From: Cellvibrio sp. PSBB023
GTDB lineage: Bacteria > Pseudomonadota > Gammaproteobacteria > Pseudomonadales > Cellvibrionaceae
NCBI RefSeq assembly: GCF_002007605.1
Contig: NZ_CP019799.1
Location: 1 to 64,000, forward strand
Direction: 5' to 3'
DNA: 64,000 nt
Both the position numbers and the translations under genes were made by a program. The notes beneath the pieces were generated by a model, which was not told the origin of the DNA, ran no database searches, and saw only the letters and a program-made list of their open reading frames with translations. Of this stretch, positions 38,601 through 46,967 are shown one piece after another (within the stretch, counting starts at the first letter, position 1; every line of letters starts with the position of its first letter).

Positions 38601-40676
38601 CCGCAAAATATCAGTGAAATCAAACTGGTGTGGGAAACGGCCTACGGCAAGTCCTACAACATCCAGGGATCGCTAAATGGCTCCCAATGGACGCCAATAG
38701 TGACCCAGGCCAATGGTACGGGCGGTACTGAAACCCATAGCAACTTGTCCGGTTCTTACCGCTATATCCGCCTGAACGGTGTTTCTCGCGGCACTGTCTG
38801 GGGTTACTCGCTGTTTGAGTTTGAAATATGGGGCGGTACGGATGTGCCACCCGAGCAGCCACCCGAAGAACCACCCGAGGAGCCGCCGGTACAAACCCCC
38901 GTATTGATCTCGCAAAACAAAACCGTTACCTCATCGCCGGTGATGGGCGGCAACAACGGCGCCGCGGCGGTGGACGGTAATATGGGCACGCGTTGGGAAA
39001 GTATTTTTGCCGATAACCAATACATCCAAATCGATCTGGGCGAGAAGATGAACATCAGCCAGATAGTGTTGGAGTGGGAGGGCGCCTATGGCAGAGGCTA
39101 TGTGATTGAAGTCTCCGACACCGGCACCAGCGGCTGGACGGAAGTCTTCCGCACGGCTACTGGGGATGGCGGTCAGGATCTGCTCAACGTGAATGGTCAG
39201 GGTCGTTTTGTTCGCCTGACTGGTATTACGCGGGCGACCCCCTATGGCTTCTCGCTGTGGGAGTTCCGTGTCTATGGCAGCCCGCTGGGTGACGATACGC
39301 CAACCACGCCCAGCCCGACGACCCCAAGCCCCGCCAAGCTGGCGCCCGTTGGTTCGTCCGCCTCCAGTTTCCTCGGCGGCAATACCGTGGCCAGCGCCCA
39401 CGACGGCAATAGCGCAACACGCTGGGAAAGTGCGGCAAGCGACAACCAATACATCCAATTGGACATGGGCCGGAGCGTGCACTTCACCCGCGTAGTGCTG
39501 AACTGGGAAGCGGCCTATGGCAAACACTATGTGGTTGAAGTGTCTGAAAATGGCAGCACGTGGGAAATCGTCAATACCACCACCAATGGCAATGGCGGCA
39601 TAGACAACCTGATATTGGATGGCCAACAAGGTCGCCACATCCGCATGCGTGGTATCCAGCGCGCTACCGGCTACGGCTATTCGCTGTTTGAGTTCGAGGT
39701 GTACGGCGTGCCCGCCAGTGCAAACCTCGCGCAGATCAGCTTTTTGGCACCGGCCAATAACGCGGTCATTGCACAGACCGAGGCGGTGAAACTCCGTGTG
39801 GCTATTAGCGATGCCAACTGGTTGCAGGCGGGAGGATATGTTTATTCGCTCAACAACCAACCTGCGGTGCTGACGAACAATCTCAACGAGATTAATCTGG
39901 GTGCTCTGCCCACCGGCCAACACAGTTTGCGCATCAGCCTGGTTAACAACAACGGTGCCGAAGTCAGCGTGCCCCGCGTGCGCAACTTCCGTGTCAGCTG
40001 CGGCAATAACTGTCCGAAGGTGTTGGTCTTCTCCAAAACCGCCGGCTTCCGTCACGACTCTATCGCTGCCGGTATTGCCATGGTGCAGCAAATCGCCCAG
40101 GACCATGGTTATAGCGTGACAGTCTCGGAAGATTCCAGCCTGTTCACCACTGCAAACCTCGCGCAGTACTCCACGATTGTGTTTATGAATACCACTGGCG
40201 ATATTTTTAATGCCAGCCAAGAAGCTGCCTTTAAAACCTATATGGAAAATGGCGGTGGCTTTGTAGGAACCCATGCCGCTGCCGATACGGAGCACGATTG
40301 GGATTGGTATACCGACACCTTATTTGCCGGTGCAGAATTTATTCACCACGGCGATGGTATTCCGCGTGCGCGGGTGCAGATTGAAAAACCGCAAAACGCT
40401 TTGGTGCAGCACATAGGCACAGAATGGATGCTCGGCGATGAATGGTATTTCTGGAAAACCAATCCGCGCGCGGTGGGCAGTGTTGAAGTATTGGGCACCT
40501 TGGATCGCAGCAGTTACAACTCGAACTATCCCGTTGCCGATCACCCGGTGATTTTCACCAACACCGTCGGTAGTGGGCGCATGTTCTACACCGCAATTGG
40601 TCACGTCGATGCGAATTTTTCCGACCCGCATATGGTAGAGATGATTCGCAAAGCCATTGAATGGACTTCCCAGTAA
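35661..40676 (+). CDS. Secreted chimera: sugar-dehydrogenase propeller, c-type cytochrome, four CBM32, ThuA
   Basis: 1671-residue exported protein with a signal peptide ending near ASTSAQA. In order: a PQQ-dependent glucose/sorbosone dehydrogenase-like beta-propeller (about 45-448), CBM32 (452-578), a cytochrome c-like domain (585-923) with heme sites C748-ID-CH752 and C828-AH-CH832, three more CBM32 (about 934-1060, 1083-1210, 1227-1352) split by Pro/Glu and Thr/Pro linkers, an Ig-like segment (1357-1444) and a ThuA domain (1452-1670; TAGFRHDSI, GGGFVGTHAA, WYFW). It probably binds polysaccharide and oxidises a released sugar, passing electrons through the hemes. GGAGGA precedes ATG 35661. 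Single gene. Confidence 0.85.
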   Translation: MNTLINSPRCVTAVRRCAAIRGLCYSLVAITSALFVAASTSAQAPVSTDFQRTVVAEGLDLPMEFEISTDGRVFVVGKCGKLYAWRLDGGTAAMTATVPNVRCVFEDGLLSVALDPNFTQNNFIYFQYTAPGSKTRVSRFTVNANNGLVAGSEAILLEWTTGSEAHGHMGGSLKFDKSGNLLITTGDNNAASGYFAEGAQETSGNTNDLRGKVLRIRPTAAGGYTIPAGNLFPGDATHRPEIYGMGFRNPFRINIDPLTGYAYVGDIGPDASAASAEGPGGMDELHELRGAGNYGWPYIIGFNQPYAGFNPTNIVNNHPRNTGAKNLPAAIPALWTIRHQATMAGPVYRFNEAITNEFKLPEYYDGRLIFWDFNSSKFSTINLAANANPPVAEDFPLNTANFQGAIDVELDPRTHQLYVLQWGSGCCDKEPYGNGILYRFDYIGDRDNGTNVAVGGAANATSEVGGNLARYAIDGDPTTRWESASSDPQSLTIDLGTPTTIATIVIKWEAAFSSQYIIEGSVNGSTWERLVTNNNGTGNAELHMINSTAAYRYVRLTGTARASAYGHSIYEFEIFAGEEPEQPLTEFAYLNMPKTLDANFTGVPRLLSQTGVFSNTPSRVPSPHLLPFAPNSQLYSDNATKARWISLPANTRVKWDAKENWVFPQGTVVVKNFDLPTNANNPAQQRRLETRLLVVKADGKVYGVTYRWRADNSDADLLMTGAQQNIAITNANGSTTTQTWSYPSPTECIDCHNPQSSQILGLSTRQLNGNYTYANGTSENQLAHWNNRNLFTPAFNNNQIAGFDKMVALNNTSASLEARVKSYLDANCAHCHGTGNGGSQWDARFNTPLSQMKIVNLATTGIRNYQADYGIANAKVVAAGAPQESVLYIRDKSINPNDRMPPLGRSLEHSEYIAVLDQWITGLTGTPPQQGKVLLSRGKPVTSSSFEGGFIGSNVVDGDVLTRWGSEFSDLQWIQIDLETPQNISEIKLVWETAYGKSYNIQGSLNGSQWTPIVTQANGTGGTETHSNLSGSYRYIRLNGVSRGTVWGYSLFEFEIWGGTDVPPEQPPEEPPEEPPVQTPVLISQNKTVTSSPVMGGNNGAAAVDGNMGTRWESIFADNQYIQIDLGEKMNISQIVLEWEGAYGRGYVIEVSDTGTSGWTEVFRTATGDGGQDLLNVNGQGRFVRLTGITRATPYGFSLWEFRVYGSPLGDDTPTTPSPTTPSPAKLAPVGSSASSFLGGNTVASAHDGNSATRWESAASDNQYIQLDMGRSVHFTRVVLNWEAAYGKHYVVEVSENGSTWEIVNTTTNGNGGIDNLILDGQQGRHIRMRGIQRATGYGYSLFEFEVYGVPASANLAQISFLAPANNAVIAQTEAVKLRVAISDANWLQAGGYVYSLNNQPAVLTNNLNEINLGALPTGQHSLRISLVNNNGAEVSVPRVRNFRVSCGNNCPKVLVFSKTAGFRHDSIAAGIAMVQQIAQDHGYSVTVSEDSSLFTTANLAQYSTIVFMNTTGDIFNASQEAAFKTYMENGGGFVGTHAAADTEHDWDWYTDTLFAGAEFIHHGDGIPRARVQIEKPQNALVQHIGTEWMLGDEWYFWKTNPRAVGSVEVLGTLDRSSYNSNYPVADHPVIFTNTVGSGRMFYTAIGHVDANFSDPHMVEMIRKAIEWTSQ

Positions 40677-40701
40677 TACACTGTTGTTCCGCTAACCGCT
40701 T

Positions 40702-40733
40702 GCCTGCGCTGATTATTCAGCGCGGGCTTTTTT
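40702..40733. terminator. Terminator after the chimeric gene
   Basis: GCGCTG/CAGCGC stem, extended by flanking C-G pairs, loop ATTATT, then six T. It lies between two convergent genes. Confidence 0.8.
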
Positions 40734-41301
40734 AGCGAGGAGTTTTTATCGCGCCGCGAACCAATCGTACCGGCAAAGGATTCCCGCGAAAGCCGTTGTA
40801 ATAATGGGATGCCCCCGTCTTGAAATCGACAGTTTGTGCATGTTCGGGATAATGAGCATAAGTGGATACTGACCAGTAAGGCGCATCCAGCGTGAGCGGA
40901 AAAATAGCGCTATCAATTACCGGCGTTTTATCGCGCAAATTATTATCTGCATTTATCAGCAGCGTGGTTAATTCATCAATGGTGGGCACGCGCCAGTCAT
41001 TAAAACCACACCATTTTTCTTTGTTGCTGGTGATGAGCAAGTTATTCCAATCATCGTAAAACCCTTTTCCCGTCTGTTCAGCCCCTGCACCGCCCCAGCG
41101 ATAGCGGTTGTCTTTATCGTGAATACCACCGTCATCGGTTTTTAATTCCCAGGTCAAACCAGTCTCCGACACAGTCACACAACTCGCGTTGTTATGGGTG
41201 ACTTTTCCTGCGGCATCCAGAAAGCTATAAGCGGTCATTCCATGGCAATTCAATACCAGCGCGTTGGTAAGAATAGTGGCTATGGCTATTGGTAATTTCA
41301 T
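40732..41301 (-). CDS. DUF1566 (Lcl) domain exported protein
   Basis: 189 residues. A short hydrophobic N-terminus (MKLPIAIATILTNALVL) suggests export. The core TGLTWELKTDDGGIHD...NDWRVPTIDELTTL...YWSVSTYAH...LPVRLVRG is the DUF1566/Lcl fold. Function unknown; related domains occur in adhesins and surface proteins. Convergent with the giant gene before it. Confidence 0.8.
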   Translation of the reverse strand: MKLPIAIATILTNALVLNCHGMTAYSFLDAAGKVTHNNASCVTVSETGLTWELKTDDGGIHDKDNRYRWGGAGAEQTGKGFYDDWNNLLITSNKEKWCGFNDWRVPTIDELTTLLINADNNLRDKTPVIDSAIFPLTLDAPYWSVSTYAHYPEHAQTVDFKTGASHYYNGFRGNPLPVRLVRGAIKTPR

Positions 41302-41659
41302 TGTGTGACATCTCTTGTTGAAGCATTTTTTTGAATAGTATTTTGTGTGTCGTTTAAAAATTATTGAGTGCGTATCAAACCCGTTTTACATAAAAAGACT
41401 GTGCAATATCCAGCAAAAACATAAAGTGGGATGGTTTTTTGCCATAACTGGAAAGCATTAGCTCTGTGAATTTGTGACGTTCGGCTGCTGCGCATCAGGC
41501 AAACCGATTATTTTTTGTGGTTGTGATTAGCCGAACGCTTGCGGCGATATTCTTGTGGAAACTGCATAGGTCTTAATTGGCCCTCGCACCAGCGGGGTAA
41601 GACGAGAGAACTTTTGTTAATACTACATTTTCAATAACCATAACGATGCAGGTAACACC
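41302..41659. promoter_or_regulatory. 358-bp divergent region before the glucanase gene
   Basis: AT-rich, no gene seen. Contains an 8-bp inverted repeat GTTCGGCT (41480-41487) and AGCCGAAC (41529-41536), which may be a regulator site for the glucanase. No ribosome site stronger than CAGGTAAC before ATG 41660. Confidence 0.4.
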
Positions 41660-44600
41660 ATGAAAACTTCCTTGCGGTACCTTACCCAAGGCGCTCTGGT
41701 GCTGGGTATGGGTCTCACTATGACCGCCCCGGCTGTTGCGCAAACCACACCTATCTGGTCAGACGAATTCAACGGGACGCGAATCGACAATAGCATCTGG
41801 TCCTATAAAGTGGGCGGCGATGGAAACGGCAATGGCGAATTGCAGTACTACACCGCGCGCAGCGAAAACGCCTATATAGAAGATGGCAAACTGGTGCTTG
41901 AAGCAAAACGCGAAGCGTACGAAGGTAAAGCATTTACCTCGGCGCGCGTTCACACCAATGGCCGCATGTCATTTAAATACGGCACGCTGGAAGCGCGGAT
42001 TAAATTGCCGCGTTTGGATAATGGCCTCTGGCCCGCGTTCTGGATGCTGGGCACTAATTTTGGTTTGGACGGTTGGCCCAAATCCGGTGAGTGGGACATT
42101 CTGGAAGCCGGTTATAAATCCGCACAGTTGGATGGCACGGTGAACAAATCTGTGTCAGCGGCACTGCATTGGTGGCACGAGTCGGGCACCTGGAGTGATT
42201 GGCTGCAAGCAGACTATGCGCAGTCCACCACCTTGCCCGTAAATCTCTATGAAGACTATCACACCTATACCCTGGATTGGACGCCGACCAATGTAACCAT
42301 CAGTGTGGATGGCAATCCTTATTTCGATATGGATATTACCGACCCGAATATGTCGGAGTTCCGCGATAACCCCGCATCCATTATTTTGAACCTCGCTGTG
42401 GGCGGTTGGAATTTTGTGGAGATCACCGACCCCGCACAAATCACCGCGCCATTCCCGGCAAAAATGTATGTCGACTATGTGCGTCTCTACGCCAATGAGC
42501 ATACCGAATTGAATGTCGCCAATGACAATTTGCCCAGCGGCAATTTTGGTATCAGCACAGAAACCACACCGGTATTGAATGAATTAAATTGGGGTGATCG
42601 CACCAGTTTGTATGTGTGGAATAACATGACCAGCATTGCTACTACGCCTTCGGAAGGCAGCGGTGCTTTGGCCTATTCAATTGCCGCGGGCGATTGGTGG
42701 GGCATGGGGCTGGTGCACAAAGACTACAACATGCGCAACTACAAACACGGCTACTTGCACCTGGATATTAAAACCAATTCCAACAGCAGTTTTAGCATCG
42801 GTATGGCCAGTACCTCCGGTGGCGATGGTAAAGTCGATTTTAATGAAGGCGGCGATCAATACGGTTTGGTGCGCGATGGCGAATGGCATCACGTCGCGAT
42901 TCCTTTGAGCAAATTTGGCAACCTGGATTTTGAAACCATCAAAACCTTTTTCAGTGTTTTTGGCCCCGGTCCAGCGGCTGCTATGGAAATTGCATTCGAC
43001 AATATTTACCTGACTGAGAGCGTTGCGTTGCAAGCGCCGGAGTTCGGTAATTTTGGTATTTATACGGAAACCCCCGCCCACAAAAATGCCGGTGAATTTG
43101 CCTTTGGGGTGAGCGGTGATTTATTTCTGTGGGAGAACACCCTGACCCTGGAAGAGGGAAGCAATGCCGAAGGCAATTCCGCGCTGCATTTAAAATCCAC
43201 CGGCAAAGGTTGGTACGGTATGGGTTTAACCGCGCGCGATGGATTTAATCTCACTGCGTTTGATAATGCCGATGCAAAATTGCATTTCTCACTCAAAACA
43301 TCGCACACCGGCGATTTCCAAATCGGTTTCAAAAGCGGCTCGTTGGAAGGCATTGGCCAGAAGTGGATTCAGTTCAAAGCCGGTAATGATCCCTACGGTT
43401 TTGTGCGCGATGGTCAGTGGCATCAAATTGAAATACCCATGAGCGAACTCGCGAAAGACCTGGATTTATTTGATGTACGCCAATTGTTGCAAGTGCTGGG
43501 CGTTGGTGAAACTGCGGGCATCAGTATTGACGATGTGTATCTCTCTGGCGGGCAGGCAGCAAAAGATCCTGGCACCAATGGTTCGGTTGTTAATCGCGCG
43601 CCTTCTGCAGCCATTAAAACTTCTATTATGGGTGGCATTGCACCGGCAATTATTACCTTTGATGGCAGCAAATCGGTGGATGTCAATGGCGATGAACTGA
43701 CCTACAGCTGGGATTTTGGTGATGGCACAACTGGCTCCGGCGCCATTACCAATCACACTTATACCGCGGAAGGTTCTTATCACGTCACCTTAACCGTGAG
43801 CGATGGCGAATTAAGTTCCACAGCGAAAACCGTGATCTTTGTTGACCGTGATTTCAATAACAACAAAAGTCCAAAACGTGGTTTGGGATATGGCAGCCAT
43901 TCAGTGGAAGATCTGGCGGTTATTTCCAAAGGCATCAGCTGGTGGTACAACTGGAGCCACAGCCCTGACTTGATGGTGAAAGATGTTTACCAACAATACG
44001 GCGTTGAATTTGTGCCCATGGCGTGGAACGGGAATTTTAACGACCAGGCCATGCGCGCGTATATTGCAGCGCACCCGGATGTGAAATATATCCTCGCCTT
44101 TAATGAACCTAACTTTATCGACCAGGCAAACATGACACCATCGCAAGCGGTTGCACAGTGGCCACGTTTGGAAGCTATTGCCAATGAGTTTGGTTTAAAA
44201 ATTGTGAGTGTGGCAATGAATTTTTGTGGCCACTGCGTGACGGAAAATGGCACTACCTATTACAGCCCGTTTGATTATTTTGATGATTTTTTTGAACTCT
44301 GCCCAACCTGTCAGGTGGACGCTATTTCAATTCACGCCTACATGCCCGATGTGCATGGTATTGAGTGGTATGTGAATGAATTTAAAAAATATGGCCGTCC
44401 CATTTGGATGACTGAATTTTCAGCTTGGGAAACTGTTAAAAATCTGGATGAGCAAAAACGCATGCTGATTCAAGTGGTAGATTCCTTTGAAAATAACCCG
44501 GACATGGAGCGCTACGCCTGGTTTACCGGTCGCCGCAATGGACATCCCTTCAACGGGTTGTTTGATTATCGCCAGTCCGGCGTGCTTGCTGAACTAGGCA

Positions 44601-45574
44601 ATATTTATGTCAACATGCCGCTGCATGGCGATGCCAGCCAACACACACTGCCAAAAGTGGTACAGGCAGAAAATTATGCAACGCGTAATGGTGTGCGCGT
44701 GGAAGAAACCCAGGATGTTTCCGGTTTCCTTAACCTGAGTGATGTCACCGCTGGTGCCTGGGTGGAGTACAATCTGAACGGCACCGCCAATACCTATGAC
44801 ATTAATTTACGCGTAGCCAGCGAAGCGGCAGGCACCATTAATCTGCTGGTCGACGGCGTACAACAAGCCGTAATTAATGTGCCGGCTACCGGTGGTTTGC
44901 AACTATGGGACAACGCAACAGCGCAGGTAACCTTGCCTGCGGGTGCACATAAATTGCGACTGGTATTCAATCAGGTAATCAATTTGAATTGGATGAAATT
45001 TTCTGTTGCGGGCAGTGCTAGTCATTCCTCAAGCAATCCATCATCAAGCAGCTCAAGCCATTCAACCAGCTCAAGCAGTAGTGCACCTTCATCATCGGCA
45101 AGTAGTTGGAGCAGCGTGATTTCTTCATCAGAATCGTCGGCATCACTATCCAGTGCAAGCAGCACTTCAAGCAGCAGTACGATAGCGACACCTGTTGGCA
45201 ATCTCGCGTTGAATCGCCCCACAGTCGCATCAACAACAGAAGGCGAAGCCTGGGTGGCTGCCAATGCCACTGACGGCAGTGCAACCACACGCTGGGCAAG
45301 TTTGGCGTCGGACCCGCAATGGATCATGGTGGATTTGGGCGCGCGCTACAGTTTCAACCAAATTGTGTTGCACTGGGAAGCAGCCTACGGCAAAAGCTAT
45401 GCAATACAAACCTCCAACAACGGCATGAGTTGGACCACTATTTACCAAACCACATCCGGTATGGGTGGAACAGAAACGCTTGCGGTAAATGGCAATGCCC
45501 GCTATGTGCGTTTGTATGGCACTGAGCGCGGCACGGGCTATGGTTATTCGCTGTGGGATTTTGAGGTGTATTAA
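41660..45574 (+). CDS. Secreted two-catalytic-domain beta-1,3-glucanase (GH16 + GH128, CBM6, CBM32)
   Basis: 1304-residue exported enzyme. After the signal peptide (to about 28): GH16 laminarinase (28-283) with E144-WD146-IL-E149 active site; two homologous beta-sandwich repeats (288-453, 460-631); a PKD domain (644-729); GH128 (737-988) with acid/base E816 in FNEPN and nucleophile E919 in WMTEFSAW; CBM6 (998-1117); a poly-Ser linker (1119-1178); CBM32 (1180-1304). GH16 should cut internal beta-1,3-glucan bonds and GH128 the same type by a different fold. The Ser linker is a Cellvibrio-type trait. Likely induced by laminarin or fungal/algal glucans. Confidence 0.92.
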   Translation: MKTSLRYLTQGALVLGMGLTMTAPAVAQTTPIWSDEFNGTRIDNSIWSYKVGGDGNGNGELQYYTARSENAYIEDGKLVLEAKREAYEGKAFTSARVHTNGRMSFKYGTLEARIKLPRLDNGLWPAFWMLGTNFGLDGWPKSGEWDILEAGYKSAQLDGTVNKSVSAALHWWHESGTWSDWLQADYAQSTTLPVNLYEDYHTYTLDWTPTNVTISVDGNPYFDMDITDPNMSEFRDNPASIILNLAVGGWNFVEITDPAQITAPFPAKMYVDYVRLYANEHTELNVANDNLPSGNFGISTETTPVLNELNWGDRTSLYVWNNMTSIATTPSEGSGALAYSIAAGDWWGMGLVHKDYNMRNYKHGYLHLDIKTNSNSSFSIGMASTSGGDGKVDFNEGGDQYGLVRDGEWHHVAIPLSKFGNLDFETIKTFFSVFGPGPAAAMEIAFDNIYLTESVALQAPEFGNFGIYTETPAHKNAGEFAFGVSGDLFLWENTLTLEEGSNAEGNSALHLKSTGKGWYGMGLTARDGFNLTAFDNADAKLHFSLKTSHTGDFQIGFKSGSLEGIGQKWIQFKAGNDPYGFVRDGQWHQIEIPMSELAKDLDLFDVRQLLQVLGVGETAGISIDDVYLSGGQAAKDPGTNGSVVNRAPSAAIKTSIMGGIAPAIITFDGSKSVDVNGDELTYSWDFGDGTTGSGAITNHTYTAEGSYHVTLTVSDGELSSTAKTVIFVDRDFNNNKSPKRGLGYGSHSVEDLAVISKGISWWYNWSHSPDLMVKDVYQQYGVEFVPMAWNGNFNDQAMRAYIAAHPDVKYILAFNEPNFIDQANMTPSQAVAQWPRLEAIANEFGLKIVSVAMNFCGHCVTENGTTYYSPFDYFDDFFELCPTCQVDAISIHAYMPDVHGIEWYVNEFKKYGRPIWMTEFSAWETVKNLDEQKRMLIQVVDSFENNPDMERYAWFTGRRNGHPFNGLFDYRQSGVLAELGNIYVNMPLHGDASQHTLPKVVQAENYATRNGVRVEETQDVSGFLNLSDVTAGAWVEYNLNGTANTYDINLRVASEAAGTINLLVDGVQQAVINVPATGGLQLWDNATAQVTLPAGAHKLRLVFNQVINLNWMKFSVAGSASHSSSNPSSSSSSHSTSSSSSAPSSSASSWSSVISSSESSASLSSASSTSSSSTIATPVGNLALNRPTVASTTEGEAWVAANATDGSATTRWASLASDPQWIMVDLGARYSFNQIVLHWEAAYGKSYAIQTSNNGMSWTTIYQTTSGMGGTETLAVNGNARYVRLYGTERGTGYGYSLWDFEVY

Positions 45575-45599
45575 TCACCATTTGTTGGGTAAAAATAAA

Positions 45600-45630
45600 A
45601 ACGCGCGCAAACCACTGCGCGCGTTTTTTT
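45600..45630 (+). terminator. Terminator between glucanase and AraC genes
   Basis: ACGCGCGC/GCGCGCGT stem (45601-45608, 45617-45624), then a run of T. Strong, intergenic. Confidence 0.85.
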
Positions 45631-45648
45631 ATGTGCGATGGTTAAATT

Positions 45649-46812
45649 TTATTGCGACAAATGTTCTTGCCGATAGGCAGAGGGTGTTTGCCCTACTTGT
45701 TTTTTGAAGAAGGTGTTGAATACTGATTTACTGTTAAAGCCCACATCCAAATAAATATGGGTAATGGTTTTGGATTTGTATTTAGCATCGGCGAGCATTT
45801 TTTTGGCTTCTTCTATGCGGTAGCGATTTATAAAATCATAGAAATTGCTGTCGAAATGGCGACTAAATACCAGTGATAAATCGCGTGCGGGAATATTCAG
45901 TGTTTCTGCCAACATATCCAGTGTGATGTCTGGTTGCAGGTAGGGTTTGTGCTCACGCATCATATTGTCGATCTTTTCAGCAAAGTGACTATTGAGTAGT
46001 TTGTCTTCCAGTGGTTTTTTGGTCAGTTCTTCTTGTTGCACAGGTACAAAACCGGAGAAGTAGCGAATGCTGCTGAAGACGAGTGCGAACACCAATGCAA
46101 AAACAACGTAATAACCCGTTAGTCCAATCACCCGAAACCAATCCGGGTGAAAATCAATAAACAAGTGAGCCAGTTTGGCGCAGGCAAGAAACGCTTCGGT
46201 CATTACAATGATTAAAAAACCGACCACCAGCGAGATGAGCCAGCGAATATCAACACGTGCAATATTGGAGTGAATGGTTTTCAGTTGGTTGCGGTAGCGC
46301 ATAATCAGAAAGAGGGCGGCCACACAGTAGCCAATGCGTGTGGCTTTGCACAGGAAATCCATCAACAGGTAATCGGGGCTGTACATATAAATATCGTCGT
46401 CGATCATGGCAATACGCACTTCCAGCGAATGGCTGTAAAAGGTGATGTCGAGAAAGAGCGCAAATAGGCCGAGGGGAATCAGGTGTAAGGCGTCGCGTTT
46501 TTGCAGCTGGAATCCATCAAACACCAGTGATTTGACATAAAAATACAGCAATACTGCATCCAGGTAATAACCAAAACCAATCCATAAAAATAAGCGCGGT
46601 GTGTTGTTGAGGGCGATCATTTTTAAATCCTCTCCCCATAAAATCAGCTCATGCATTGGAATAAATGCATGCGCCAATAAAAATGCGGCGAGAAAATAAT
46701 TGCTTTTGTTGCTAGGGGGATTGGTGACAATTAACAATAATGCAAAGCCTGCGCATTGCAGGGCGGTCATTACCAGTACCAAATCGTGAATATTAAAGAC
46801 TGTTTCATTCAT
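45649..46812 (-). CDS. Membrane-anchored AraC family regulator
   Basis: 387 residues. The first 250 hold about seven hydrophobic helices; the last 100 are an AraC HTH domain (LDMLAETLNIPARDLSLVF, then ITHIYLDVGFNSKSVFNTFF and KQVGQTPSAYR). It would sense a signal at or in the membrane and control transcription directly. Convergent with the glucanase gene, so a target there is plausible but not shown. Confidence 0.85.
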   Translation of the reverse strand: MNETVFNIHDLVLVMTALQCAGFALLLIVTNPPSNKSNYFLAAFLLAHAFIPMHELILWGEDLKMIALNNTPRLFLWIGFGYYLDAVLLYFYVKSLVFDGFQLQKRDALHLIPLGLFALFLDITFYSHSLEVRIAMIDDDIYMYSPDYLLMDFLCKATRIGYCVAALFLIMRYRNQLKTIHSNIARVDIRWLISLVVGFLIIVMTEAFLACAKLAHLFIDFHPDWFRVIGLTGYYVVFALVFALVFSSIRYFSGFVPVQQEELTKKPLEDKLLNSHFAEKIDNMMREHKPYLQPDITLDMLAETLNIPARDLSLVFSRHFDSNFYDFINRYRIEEAKKMLADAKYKSKTITHIYLDVGFNSKSVFNTFFKKQVGQTPSAYRQEHLSQ

Positions 46813-46923
46813 GGTTATTGTTATCTGCCTTTTATGATTATTGTTTTTGCCGTCGATGTGTTGGTGCGATTATCTCAGAGCCAATAGCTGCCCTGATTAT
46901 ATGTCATGGTATCCAGTCGTCCT

Positions 46924-46962
46924 AAAACAAAACCCCACTTTTGAGGGTGGGGTTTTGTTTTT
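46924..46962. terminator. Strong bidirectional terminator
   Basis: AAAACAAAACCCCAC and GTGGGGTTTTGTTTT form a 15-bp stem with T runs on both sides. It closes the antiporter gene on the minus strand. Confidence 0.88.
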
Positions 46963-46967
46963 AGCGG

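Noticed and set aside
38931..40295. 454-codon open frame on the minus strand
   Set aside because: It lies wholly opposite the chimeric gene and repeats follow the CBM32 modules. No ribosome site or family pattern.
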